Of a DNA stretch of 64,000 nucleotides, positions 12,381 to 25,134 are shown piece by piece. The position numbers were made by a program, and so were the translations under genes. How positions within the stretch are numbered: position 1 is the first letter of the stretch; each line of letters opens with the position of its first letter. The notes beneath the pieces are model-generated. The model made no database searches. It was not told the origin of the DNA and was given only the letters and a program-made list of their open reading frames with translations. Source of the DNA: Tetrahymena thermophila SB210 (taxonomy: Eukaryota > Ciliophora > Oligohymenophorea > Hymenostomatida > Tetrahymenidae); contig NW_002475974.1 of NCBI RefSeq assembly GCF_000189635.1, forward strand, positions 266,751 through 330,750, given 5' to 3'.

Positions 12381-14142
12381 TCATATAAACCATTATTTTA
12401 ACTATAATTTTTTGTCTAACTTCTTCAACAATTTATTGATTATAATTATTCTCATCAATTCTTACCTTATTGTTGTTAAGTATCCTCTAGGGTTAAATAA
12501 AAATTCTTGTATTTGCCTAATCATAGAAAAATAATAAATTTATTTTCTTACAAAATATTTTTTAATTACTCTAAATCTATATTTATTTGTGTCAAATATC
12601 CTACTTCTAAAAGAATCCTGCAAAATTTTAAAAGATCTACCTAAGTATCTTTTTATCCTTGTCTTAAAAAAAAAAAATTAATTTATACTATGTAAAAAAT
12701 GGAACTACTTTAAACTTAACTTGAGGTTGAGCTTTTAGAGATTTAGGAGTTAGGACAAAATTTAGTGAATTTGATAAAATCTTTAGTTACTCAAATTGTT
12801 GAAACTTTTTTTACATTAAAAACCTTAATAATAAATTTAGTTTTCTTTGAAATTTACCTCAAATCTAAATCAAAAAATCTAATATTCTAATTAGCCTAAA
12901 TTAAACTAACAAAATCAGCAAGCTCTTAGTCTTATATCTTAGTTTTTATAAGTTTATGAAAAAACCTTGAAATATAATATAAAATATACATTGCATTCAG
13001 ATAAACTTAATTTAATTCTGCTAAGCGATTTAAATGTATTAATAACATTAGAGAAGTATTTAATGCTATTTAGTTCATTTAATTAATTATTATCACATAA
13101 AATTTCGATTTCTTATAAATTTTAAAATTTATTTTAAGTAAAGCTTATAAAAAAATTTTAGAGTCCTAAAGAATTAAATATGTTTCTACTATATTTTATT
13201 AATATTAAAATTTAAGAATTATAAATCATTCATAAATTGGTTTACCTAATATCTATTTAGATGCTTTCAAGATGATTCATTTAAGAAAAAGAAGATCCTA
13301 ATGATTACAAATTATTATTATTTACTCCTGAATAACTATTAAATTTATTATATAAATTATTTTATTGAAAATACACTAAATATTTACGATAATAGGAGAT
13401 CTAGATGTTTTAAGTTATTTAATTTTTAAAATAACTTACAAATATTTTAATGAGATTTTTAAGATATTTTATTTCCTCTAAATAATTAAAATTTTGGTTA
13501 CTTAAAATTATACTTTGATTATTATTTTTTAATTTACCTGAAATCTAATTATAAATCCTCTAGTTTACTTAGCAAAGATATATTTTCAAATAAATCTTCA
13601 AAATCATCAATTTTATTATTCATATTTCTTTTTTATTATATTTTATCATTAGATAGATTGCAAAAATTTACATCAGTGACAGACTGAATTTTTTCAGGTT
13701 AGTAAGCATTATGAGTTCTCTACTAAAATTATGTACATCCTTTATGTCATTTATCTTATTTCCGCTTGATTTAATAGCAAAATTAATGGAAATTTAGTAA
13801 AAATAGAATCAACCATACTCTAATAGACAATAGAAGTCTGCAATTTGACCATTTATAACCCAAAAAACTTCAATGATTATTTGTATATTTTAACATCTTT
13901 TATATCATAAGCTACATTTAAAATATTTCAAATGAATTAATTACGTAACCCATAGAAATATCATCTAATTTCTATATTTTATTCTTTCTAAAACTTTTTC
14001 TTGCAATCCTTCATCTTAATCACTCCTTTAGAGTAATATTAAAAATAAACAATTATTTATGATAAAGAATAAGTAAAAAATAAAAAATATACTCTATTCT
14101 TAATATCTTGTATTTTGAGTATCTTTTGAAAAGTCTTTCCAT
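12381..14142 (-). CDS. leucine-rich-repeat protein with many small exons
   Basis: Starts at ATG 14142-14140 and runs through about nine to twelve short exons. Each carries roughly one leucine-rich repeat, for example LTNLKKFSLSL, LSKLEDLQLDFRGNKI, LNNLKHLDLLL, MNHLESIQIDIR, SLSRIKLSLSECN, LLNLQKLNLK and YLTQINIDLEQL. Introns such as 13768-13809 and 13429-13495 interrupt near the end of the consensus LxLxLxxN strand, in repeated positions. Most junctions in the 3' two thirds keep frame, but the boundaries near 13850-13900, 13000-13100 and the final exon (stop taken as TGA 12383-12381) are uncertain. This type of ribonuclease-inhibitor-like LRR is a large expanded family in ciliates. Such proteins bind other proteins; no specific partner is visible. 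Confidence 0.65.
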
Positions 14143-14760
14143 TAGATTATTTATTGAAATAAATGCAAATTTTTAATGTTGCTCAAGTTTAAGTGTAATT
14201 CAATATATATTAATACAAAAAAATTTTTTAATTCCTAGGTTATCTTAAACCTTATTTCTTTATTGAATGGTAATTAAAATTTAGAACATTTAATATTTAC
14301 TTCTGTAAATACAGATATATTATTTATTATTTGTTGTTTTTGTAATAATTTTTTTTTAAATTAACTTTTTTAATTATCATTTATAAAATATTTTTAAAAC
14401 TTAATAAAAATGAAGGAATATTTGTTAAGAATATTTAAAAAAACAAAAAAGAAAATATTTTATCAGTAATAAAAATATATTAAATATTTTTGTGTTCATT
14501 AAACATTCAAAAATAATTTGACCACCATAATAAAAAATGAATCAAACAAATAAATAAAAAGGAATTAGATTGTTTGAAATAGTTAAAATTTACATAGCTA
14601 TGGATTTAGGGTAGAGAATAATAGATTGGAAATATTATTAAAAATAGAAAACAATAATCAGTAAAATTGAGTTTGAAATTATTAGCAGGTAATCTAACTA
14701 GTAAATAAATAATAAATTAGGAATTAAGCAAGCAATACTACTGAATACAGCTAAAGAAAT
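14143..14760. other. divergent promoter region
   Basis: About 620 nt of AT-rich DNA between the minus-strand LRR gene and the plus-strand ANKRD13-like gene. No exon or distinct element is visible. It must hold both promoters. Confidence 0.55.
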
Positions 14761-17700
14761 ATGTAGAAAAAAAATGAAGATTTTCATGATGATTTCACAG
14801 TATGATATTTTAATACACATGAATAAATTAATTGGGATTCATACATTAAATTTATATTTTTTTTTGTAGCCTAATTCATATTTAATACCAAAGATTTTCT
14901 AATTGTTGAGTGATAAATGGATTATTGATTGATTTATTGTATTTAAAATTAATAGTAAATTGACGAAGATGAAAATGAAAGCAGCAAAAACGTTTTTTCT
15001 AACATGAAGAAGCTAGGAAATAGTCAATACTTTTCTAATCCTTCAAGGCTGTAAAAATAAAAAATACCAGGTAATTTTCTGCTATATATTTATTCAAATC
15101 ATACACCTTTAGTTTTAGACAAAAAATTTCTGTTTTATGTGCGATTATTTTATTTTCTACATGCAAACGCAAATAATTTAATAATCAACCTTATATTTTA
15201 GCAAGTGCAAAGGATAGCCAATAAAATTTTGATCCTAACAAGAAATATTTTAAAATTGTTTACAAATATTTATATATAAAGATTTTGAACCTCGCTCTAA
15301 TGATTTGAATGCAATCGTATCTAATCAATCGCTGAACAGCTAAGCATATAAATCGATTGGCTCAATTTAATATCCAAACTCTTAAAGTACTACAAATGAA
15401 TATGATAAAAAAATATCTTTTTAACAACCTTCTTATAGAAATGGTTCTTAGCCATAAATATATTAATAGCTAGGTGGCATGTAAAATTAAAATCAATCTT
15501 TAAATTTAATAGAAATGGGTAGCGATAGTAAACATTAGGCGTACCATCATATTAAAAACAGCAATCATATACATATTAAAGGATACGAAGAAGAAAATAT
15601 AAATGATAATGATTATAGTAGCTCTGAGTTTGATGTTAGTGAAAATGAAGCTGTAGGACCTTCTTATAATATTAACTAGTCTATACTTAATCAGTACAAA
15701 AATACATTTTTTAACTAAAAGATTAAAGAATTTAATGAAAGGAAAGCTCGTTGTCATACTCTTTTACCAAAATAAGCATAAAAGTATTTTAGAGATTAAA
15801 AAACTACTAAAAGTTATATTGAGCATACTCCTAAGAATATAAATGATGGGTCTATATAGGTTTAAAGTATAAAAGCTAGTAATTCAGTAAAGCGGTTACA
15901 AGATAGTTCATTTGATGATCTTTAAAAATAAAACTTTTCTGTGAAAGGAGTAAGAAATAAAAGTGCATTTTAGTAGCGTACAAATAGCGATGAGAACTTA
16001 AACTAAAACAATTATGAATACAATAATAATTAGATATTAATAAAACAGGGTGTTTCAAATGATATTAAAATATAATAGCAGTAATAATTGTAAAACTAAA
16101 TAGCCTAAGTGTTACCTTAAAGTGTATTAGATGCTAATAAATTTAATTTAAGTTTTAGTAGCCAGCAGAATAATTTATTGTAATAGAAGAAACAGAATAT
16201 TTAAAGTTAAGATAATGTTAAAGATACATCTTCAAAAATCAATGGAAATGGCTCTAAGTTTTAACAGCATAATATTCCTAATACCTAGACTAAGATATCT
16301 CCGAATGAATTGAGTAAAATTCTACAAAATAATAGCAATCAATAACCTAATTAAAAATAAGTTAATAGTTCTTCTATTTAAACAACATCTGCATCTTAAT
16401 TTTCTATAACACAAGCTAATCAGGCTTAAAAAAGTAGTAATTCTTCAAATAGACCGACTTCTTTTTCATATGGGATAAACAAATAAATAAAAGAAGAATC
16501 CATTCAAAAGCAAGTTATAAAATCGTAGTAAGTTCAAGCTAAGTTAGAAGAATAATCCAAAAATATAGAAGAAAAAAAGGCAGCCTTCTAAGAATAGCTT
16601 TAGAAAAAATTTAATAACGCTCAAGCATAAAATAATAATGAAAATAAAAACTTATAAAAAAATAATTTTTAAGAAACAAATAACATATAAAATTAAACCT
16701 ATTTAAACAATAAATAAAATTAATTGACATAAAATTAAAATAACAAATAAATTGTTTCAAACTAATAAATTTAAAGCTAAAACTAATTTGTAGGAAATGA
16801 TACAAACTCTAAATTTTCTAGTATTATTTCTCCTAATATAAAGTAAGAGCAGTTTTAAGACATCGACACTCTTAATGTTAATTAAATACAATATAATGTT
16901 CCCAATAATTTAGCTAACAGTATTTCTGACTTAGGTCTAGATGCTTAATCTAGATCATCTATTTCGCAAAAATATGGGTTAGAAAAATAATCCAGCTTTA
17001 AAATGCAACAATTACAGAATAATTTTAGTAATCAGTAATATTTGTAAGCAAATGATGCATATTAACGTAAATCTAAAAAATCTTTATAAAACGATCATGA
17101 TTTGTTGGCTTTTCCTGAAAATGAGACTTTTGTGGGTACAATTAATACAATTGATGTTAAAGTTGATACTCAAACAGTAAAAACAGCACAAGTGGTAGAT
17201 AAAAAAGAATAAAATAGACTTATAGATAGTGAAATATATGATTCGCTTGTGAGAGCTATTTTTTAAAGCAATATTCAACTAGTTGAAACAATTGTTAAGA
17301 GTATTTTTTTTAAAGGAGATTGATTTAATAAATCTTAAATAATATTAATTTTTAAAAAGGAATTATAAATGAAGAAAGGTATCATTTAATTAATAAAGTC
17401 GATGAAAAAGGTAATACTCCTCTACTGCTTGCAGTCAAACTATCTTATTCTAATCCAAATTATTACAGTATCATAAAAATATTGCTCAAGCACGGTAAAA
17501 TAAAGATATTAATATTTGCTATTTTTATATAATTATTTTTGTTTTTTCAGATGCAGATCCACGAATTAGAGACAGATAAGATTGGAGCTGTTTTGAAGAA
17601 GTAGTTTCTCAGAAAGACCATTAATTAGCCAGCTTACTTTTCGAAAATCTCATTAACTTTAAAAAAAAAGCTTTACTTTAGTAAAAAAGAGAAATTGACA

Positions 17701-19015
17701 ATTTGTTGCTCTCAGATGTTCCAGATTTTTATATGGAGATGAAATGGGAATTTGAGAGTAATATTATTCCATTTGTGTCTAAACTTGCACCTTCAGATAC
17801 ATTTAAAATCTGGAAATATGGAAGGTCTGTCAGGTGTGATAGCACATTTGCTGGATTTTAAAAGTATCGCTCTAAGAGAAGAGCTTAATCGCTACTTTTT
17901 AATTGTCTGAACTTGAACTAAAAATAAGTAAACATTTAAACGGACTTTGATTTTTTGACGATTGTTCAAAAAGAAGAAAAGACTTTCCATTTCCCTCTCG
18001 TAATGATTATTTAGATAACTTTTTAACCTAAATATAAATGAATTAATAAAAATTATTAAAATAGTAAGAAGTAGACCTTGAAGAAAAGAAAAAAATTGTT
18101 TAAGATCTCTTAAACTCTACAGATAGCATTTAAGGAAATCTTAAGATAGAAAAAACTACTATAAATTAAAGTAAATCCTTCTTTGGATCAAAACAAAGTC
18201 ACAAAATATAAGGCTACACATGTGATAAGTATGATTTATAGCTAAGATATAGATATATGATCTTTAAAAAAACAAGAATACCATTCCTTAAAAACTACGA
18301 AAAGTATATTAGCAGCAACTGCGATTTATCTCCTACCAAATCTGTTGTTAGTCCTAACGAAGCTTCTTACTTAAGTGATAGGAGAAATGAGAGTATGTAC
18401 AATTAGCAGCAGCTGAGTTATTAGGTGAGCATGAAAGATATTAAAATTAATGGAATGGATAACGGTAATCCTTTTGAAGTTAAAATAACTGAGACTAACA
18501 AAAATGAAATCAAAAAGTAAACACTAGGATTATATGTTTCTGAAGACTTTCCTATAAAATTTAAAGTATTTATGCCACTTTTGTAATTTTTAAGCAATGG
18601 CAATTAACTTTTGATGAACCTCTATGAAGTTTTCAAAGATTAGTAAGTAAATGATGTACTAATTAAAAAAGGTTTTCCAGTAAAAGTATAAATCCCTTTA
18701 AGTTACTCAATTTATGCAAATATAACTTTCTCAGCATTTAAGTAAATAAATAAATAAATATATTTTGATTATTTAGCAATATTTCACAACATTTTTTTTT
18801 GTTTGTTTTAGGCCACTTAGTTGTTATGAGAATGAAAATGTCACATAATTATTTAACATACCAAAGTAATTCATTCATTCATATATTTATATTTAAATTG
18901 TTAAAATATTTTTGTTTAAATTAGTGATTCAGTTTTTGCAAACAGAAAATAAAAATAAAATACAATGATAAAATAGAAAAAAAGATTGATGCTAGCTAAT
19001 TTATATTTATCATGA
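14761..19015 (+). CDS. ANKRD13-like ankyrin protein with very long N-terminal extension
   Basis: Eight exons close in phase: 14761-14799, 14956-15070, 15282-17300, 17360-17494, 17551-17999, 18065-18741, 18812-18865 and 18925-19015, about 1192 residues. Residues 1-720 are Q, N and S rich and probably disordered. From about 725 an ankyrin repeat appears (KGNTPLLLAVKL, IIKILLKHGADPRIRDR). The ANKRD13 signature domain follows: VPDFYMEMKWEFES, CPS-type motif APSDTFKIWKYG, then SEDFPIKFKVFMPLL and KGFPVKVQIPL. This order matches animal ANKRD13 proteins, which act in endosomal trafficking of ubiquitinated membrane proteins through C-terminal ubiquitin-interacting motifs. No clear ubiquitin-interacting motif remains here, and the C-terminus is short after IPN. 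The extension makes the protein about twice the family's usual 520-600 residues. Confidence 0.82.
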
Positions 19016-19738
19016 TATAGATGCGTTTCTAACCACGATTACTCAGAAACTACTTAAGGTATTTCATAAAGAAGTCTATTGGGAAAAAAGATATTTTTAT
19101 TAATTTATTAGAAAATTTTGATATTTTTTCAAAAATATTTAGATTTTAAATACTCTATCATAAAAAATTTATTAATGATAGAAAAATTATGAAATTAAAA
19201 AGAAAAAACTCTACTAATAACCAAAAAAAAAATAATAATAATATTAATAAAAGCAAACAAGATAGCAAATAAACAAAGTAAAAATATTTATGGATAAAAT
19301 CCACATATTATAATAATCTTACTAACAAAATTGATATTAAAATAACTAATTTTGATTGGTTTATTTAGCCAATCTTCTATTAAAATTTTTAATTTAAGCC
19401 ACAATATATCTCGTTATATATTTTAATATTTAAATAAGTATTTATAATTTTATTCATGATAAAGTACTCTTGTATTTGTCTGTGTATGAATTATTCAGGT
19501 AAAGAACAATAATTCTTTTACAGTATCTTTTCAAAATAAATTTCTTTATTTCAATTCTATTGAAAGATAAAAAATGGAAATACTAAAATTTGTTCGAATG
19601 AGAACTTATAAAATGTTGAGTTTACCTTCTAAAGTTAAATTGCAAATAGAAATCCTTATCTAAAGCTTATATATTATAGAAATCAAAATTTAACCAATTA
19701 ATTAATTAAAAAAAATCTGATAAACTTTTTAATTAGAA
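19016..19738. other. intergenic region
   Basis: AT-rich DNA between two plus-strand genes, with a short open frame from 19574 that ends at TGA within about 130 nt and looks accidental. It should hold the 3' end of the ANKRD13-like transcript and the promoter of the RING membrane protein. Confidence 0.55.
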
Positions 19739-21826
19739 ATGTTTGAATCTTTAGAAATAAAACCTATCAATCATTTGTTTTTTATAATTTTACTCTATTT
19801 AGCATCATTTTAGTAGCTAAGTTTAGCAGCATTACTAAAGAATTAAGCTGAAATAAAGCAAGAGACTAATAGAATTGACTATAAAATAGAATTAGAGCAA
19901 TCAATTAACAATGATTAATCTAATAATAGTCCAAGCAAAAATGGAAATTACATTTAGGTTGAGATATCTTTTTAAAATAATTTAGAATCTATATACACTC
20001 GCTTACTAGAATAAGATGATATTTATTTTTGTGTCTCTGACATTCTTGGAAGTTAATGCGTTAATAGCGAAAATTTGGACATATATCAATAAAATTTTAG
20101 ATCAAATTTGCTTTTCATATAGAAAAATTTACCTGCTGATATATCACATTAGTATGTTACTGTAATCATTAGCGATTAGTTAATGCAAAATGAGAAAAAC
20201 AAGTTAATATATTAAATAAGGTGGTAATCCTGGGAATAAAAGCCTTCTGACTAATAGCTAAGATGTCCTTTTGACTGCTCTTAGAGAGGTTAATGCATTA
20301 ATGGAATCTGTAATTGTTCATAAGATTATGTAGGTAGGGCATGTGAATTTAACTTGAGATAAGTCAATGTTAAACAAAAGCCTTGGATAGCCTAGATGGA
20401 AAGCGGTATTCAATGGATAAGTGTTGATCCATAAGATGATATAATTTTATTAGATTTTAAACAAGGCTTACTTTAAGTAATAGCTTTTACAGATTTTACT
20501 TCATTTTCAATATCTTCTTAGTATTTATTAAGCGAACCCCAAAAAATCATACTTGATAAAAAGTACATAATGAAATTTGATTTAGATGGTGAGTAATCAT
20601 CTAATTCTAATAATTTCTTAAGCGGAAGTAATAGTACCTTAACATAAAAACCTTTATTACTTTGTTTCTATTCCTACAGATAAGGGACTAATTTCTAACT
20701 TACCTTTGATCAAGAGAAAATAAAAGACATTTTAAATAGTTATGATAAAGAATTAGTCTAAAATGATCCAGAAACCTAAATTCTGAATATGCTTACTAAT
20801 TTTTTGATATTTTTAGTTATTTTGTCTTCTATTTTAGTCTTTTTTTTCATTTACAGATATACAGTAGAGAAGAAAAAATTATCTATCTTAATGCTCTATA
20901 AGAGTAAGAAATTTAGCGAATTAGATCCATCATTACAACTAGAAGATTCTTGCAGAATTTGCTTAGAAAAATACTAAGGTGATACTTAAGTAAGATTTCA
21001 TTACTAATGTAAAAAAGTTTTCCATAAAACCTGCTTTGACATATGGGCTATGACAGGTAACAACTATAAATGCCCTCAATGTAGAATGGATTATGAACCT
21101 ATTTTACTTTAGGCTCTCTAAAAGAATCAGAGTGTTGCTGAATTAGTTAATTTAAATAACAGAGAGTAGCCAAATGAAGGAGCAGAGAGTATAACAAATA
21201 GAACACAAATTTCTTTAAATATCCCTTTTGTTAACTAAAGCATCGATTAAATCGACAACTAAGTTCTCGAAGACCATACAAACTAGTATTAAGCTCCAGA
21301 TTAATTGAATGTAGATGAACAAGCTACTAATCCAGATAATAGAAGAGTAGAATCTCAATATTAAGAAATCACTTAAAATTAAAAAGATGAATAAATAAAA
21401 TAATAATTTAATGAAGCTAAAGATGAAGATGAAGATGAAGTAGATGAATAAAGTAGCTATGACGATAATGAAGAAGGAAAAGATTAAGATGAAAGCGATT
21501 AAGATAACAAAAAAGAATAAAAATAAACTAAAGGGTAGAGAGAGCATAGCTTATTAAATGATAAAACAAATGGATTTAATGATGATTAAGTTGAATAAAA
21601 TAATAATTAGTAGACAAATCAAAATTATAAAAGTAAAAAACAAAAGCAAAGATAATAGTCTTAAGATTCATAAGAAGAAGATTAAGTAGATACTTTAGAA
21701 GAAAAGCATGATTAAATCAATGATAAACTAAATAAAAGTAATGAATAAACATAAAATAAGGAATCAAATACAAAAGTAATTGGAAAAAAAAGATTAAAAA
21801 AAAAGTATTTTAAAATAACAAATTGA
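19739..21826 (+). CDS. signal-peptide, EGF-like, single-TM RING-finger protein
   Basis: A single intronless frame of 695 residues. An N-terminal hydrophobic signal (FFIILLYLASFQQLSLAA) leads into a lumenal or extracellular region containing an EGF-like cysteine cluster at about 176-208 (CPFDCSQRGQCINGICNC). A transmembrane helix spans about 352-375. A cytosolic RING-type domain follows with ligands C405, C408, C424, H429, C432, C445 and C448. Where RING-H2 domains have a His two residues after the third ligand, there is K426; H421 just before might compensate. The last 230 residues are acidic and Q-rich. The arrangement (lumenal domain, TM, RING) is that of membrane-bound E3 ubiquitin ligases such as the RNF13/GRAIL group, although a PA domain is not evident. 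E3 activity is inferred. Confidence 0.85.
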
Positions 21827-23046
21827 AATGTTAAACTAGAAAATATTAGTTTAATTTGTAATCTGATAACATTAAAGAATAATAAATAGTGTTATTGTTA
21901 TATAGTATATATATTTATTACTTATTCGTTTAATAAGAAAAATTAAAATTTACTCAAAGTATTTTTTAGCTTTTTCTTGTTAATTTTTTATATTTATTTT
22001 TTAGTTTTTAAATGAAAAATGTTAATTTTTCTTTATAGTTTGTAGAAAAGTTAAATAAAAATTACTACTTATAGATTTTTAATAGAGTAATTTAATTAAC
22101 TTTGATTTAATTTCTTATTCAAATTTTAACTTAAATGATAGTTCGGATGTATTATTTATTATATAAATAATCTTAAAAGGAATTATATTTTTTAAATGAA
22201 AAAAATAAAAGATATCCTTGATTCACTAATAAATAGATTTTAATTTAATTATTGGCTATTTTATAAAATTAATATTTTAAAAATGCTTTTAAAAAAATTA
22301 AGTTGAATCACCCTTTAATTCATTTTTAAAGAATTAAATATAAAATACATTTTTATGATTAAATAAGAAGCTATGACTTTTTTTTAATAAATTTTTTGCT
22401 TTACAAGATCATAAACTAATATATAGAGTGTAATAAATTTATTGAGTTACAATTTTACTTGAAAATTTCTAAGTAACTTTATTTTATTTATTTGGTTTGC
22501 TTTTATGGTATTAGAAATACATGTGGTATTTTTAGTAATTAAAAAGAATATATAAATCAATTATTTGTTTTTCATTAATGAACAAAGAAAGCATAGAATA
22601 AAAATATCTTTGAATTAAGTAATAATATCTATTTGAAACAATTATTTACAAAATTGAGTAAATATAATAAGTTGGTTAATATTAGAAAAAATAGATTGTT
22701 TGATTTATTGATTGATCGAGAAGAATAAATTGTTTGATTAAGCGAAATAAGAATATTATAACAAAATTATTTATACTGATTGCTATTTTATTATATATCT
22801 ATGTAATTTTACAAGTATTAAAATAATATTTTTCAATTAATTTCAATCATTTATTAACATATAAATAAATTAAGATATCCTCTATTTTTATAGCATCCTC
22901 TTTAGCTTGTTTGCACTTGGTTGTTTATTTGTTTCTTTATTTATTTAATTGCTTTTTATTGGTATTTAACTTACACCTAAATACAAAAGTCTGATAAAAA
23001 TAAGATATTGATTATAATTAATTAGTTATTTCATTTTTTCTCCAAA
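21827..23046. other. convergent intergenic region
   Basis: 1.2 kb of AT-rich DNA between convergent genes. It contains simple TGAT/TTTG-type runs (for example near 22700-22730 and 22920-22940) and no exon I can support. Confidence 0.6.
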
Positions 23047-23765
23047 TCAATCATCCTCATCACTGAAAGAAGGCTTACCTCTTTATATCAATTTAACCAT
23101 TTATTTACCTATTTAGTGTTATATAATTTATTAAAGCTTAGTTGTTTTGCTCAATATATTTTTATTGTTTTGAATATTTATTTAATTATTGTGAGATGTA
23201 ACATTAAAATATTTACCTATTGCTCCTATCCATTATTCCTTTTCATTATTAGCACTTGCAACCATATAAAACTTTCTTTCACCAACTTCTAATTTCTATT
23301 CATTTTAAAAATAATTAAAATCTCACTTTAAACCTTTTGAATTTTATTTCTCTATATTGATAATTTTAATGAAGTAAAATCTTGATATTATGGTATAAAA
23401 TTACAAATGAATGAGGTTTATTGGTTTCATCTTCTGCTGATTTTATAGTTGTAACGCTCTTCAAAGGTATAACTTCAGTGGGATTCTTATAAACCTTAGA
23501 CTCCTTAAATGTGTACAAAGTAGAGTTAGTGAGAACAAACCAACGTCTAATTATTATTTTATAATTTTTATGTTAAATAATCTATATTACTTATATGAGA
23601 ATAATCTCTATCTATTTAAAATTCAAATCCATTTTCTATTTTATAACTGAAAATTTAATCCATTTATTACTTTCTCCATGATCTCAAAAACTTAGACTCT
23701 TTTTCTAACCAGCCTTCTTTAACAATACTCTTAAGATCTTCATGTAAATCAATTGTATCTACCAT
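23047..23765 (-). CDS. small pleckstrin-homology (PH) domain protein
   Basis: Four exons, 23765-23671, 23546-23405, 23295-23217 and 23108-23047, with introns of 124, 109 and 108 nt, close exactly to 125 residues. The whole protein is one PH domain: EGWLEKESKFLRSWRKRWF at the start of the first strands, then FVLTNSTLYTFK, a central strand VIPLKSVTTI, and the terminal helix EKEQWIGAIGKQM with the invariant tryptophan. The tail is RGKPSFSDEDD. PH domains of this size bind phosphoinositides or partner proteins at membranes. The basic KxRxWRKRW patch in the first loop is the usual lipid-binding site. A similar single-PH architecture is common in ciliates and plants. The first ATG fits the domain edge. 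Confidence 0.88.
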
Positions 23766-25134
23766 TTTTTTATTCTTAATTAAACTTTTTTTTGATAATT
23801 TTTGATTAGATTAATAATTTTTCTTTGCTTCTGATATTCTTTTACATTATTTGTTAAGCCGATAACAACAAATAAATTTTAAGAAATCATTCAAACCTAA
23901 AATAATTAATAAATTTAACAAAAAAAGTGTTCTATCAAAAAAAAAAAAAGTAATTTAAAAGGATACAAATCAATAAAATCAATGAAATATGAATGACCAA
24001 ACATAAAAGAATATTAAAATTTACCTATTATATATTTAGCTACATGCATCTTTTTTACTTTAAAAATGATATTCATCCATTTTTTTATAAATTCAAAAAC
24101 TAAAAAAAAAATAAACATATTATCTCAAAATAATTTATTAATTTTGTTTCTTCAAAATTTTTTTTTCCAACATTATAACATCGTTTTTAAGCTTCACAAT
24201 ATTGAATGTTGTAGATCTTCTTATATTAAATACTAATTTTCATATTTTTAATATTCAAATTTATTATTTTTCTATTTCATCGATAATTCTAACAAAATAT
24301 GATTATTTTAAATTAAAATTAATCGGAGTTTTGTGAGTTAATTCTATGTTTTTTAACTTTAGCGAGTATATAAGCAAAAGTGGAGATAATCTGAATCTCT
24401 ATATTAAAAAGAATTTAAAAAAACAATAAAAGATTTAAAAAATATCTAAACATATTTGAGAAATAATATATTGTTAGCAATCAAATTTATTGTTTTCTAC
24501 ATATAATGCAATTAAACTAGATATTATAAAAAAGCTATTTTTAGTTTTTATATTGCAACTAAAGGAATTGAAAAATATTTTCAATTTTAGTTTTTAGCAT
24601 TTGTTTAGTTTATGTGGTATAAGTAAATAAAATATATAAATTATCAAATTTAATTCAAAAAATTATTCAAAATGCTTAAAATTTATAAATAAATATACCA
24701 TAGATTCATGGATGGTTACCAATATACTTTAATACAAGTAAAATTTTTTGTATTCGAATAAAAATATCATAAAATTACAATATTTTTTTTACAATTCCCT
24801 TCTATAAGTAGAAACATACAGTATTTAATATATTTATTTATTTATATTTTATAAGTTTTAGAATAAATATTTTTCAAAAATAAAAATGATTTGATATTAA
24901 TTTGAGAATTATGCAAAAAGTTAGTTAATTAAAAAAAATGAATACATTTTACTAAATCACCATTCTATCATTATAATTATTTGTATAAAATTTCTAATAT
25001 AATTAATTTAAAAATATTAATATCTTATCGTAATTATAAATTTTTGAATTTACTTTTAAAAAATTTCATTATTTTTAATTATTCAAAAAAATTTATTTTT
25101 AGGTTTAAAAAAATTATTAGTAAATATTTTATAA
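23766..25134. other. divergent intergenic region
   Basis: About 1.4 kb of AT-rich DNA that must hold promoters for the PH-domain gene (minus) and the FOP-like gene (plus). Nothing else is recognisable. Confidence 0.55.

Noticed and set aside
15202..15258. An extra exon of the ANKRD13-like gene (open frame after TTTTAG)
   Set aside because: Including it forces a frame break before 15282. A single intron 15071-15281 closes all phases.
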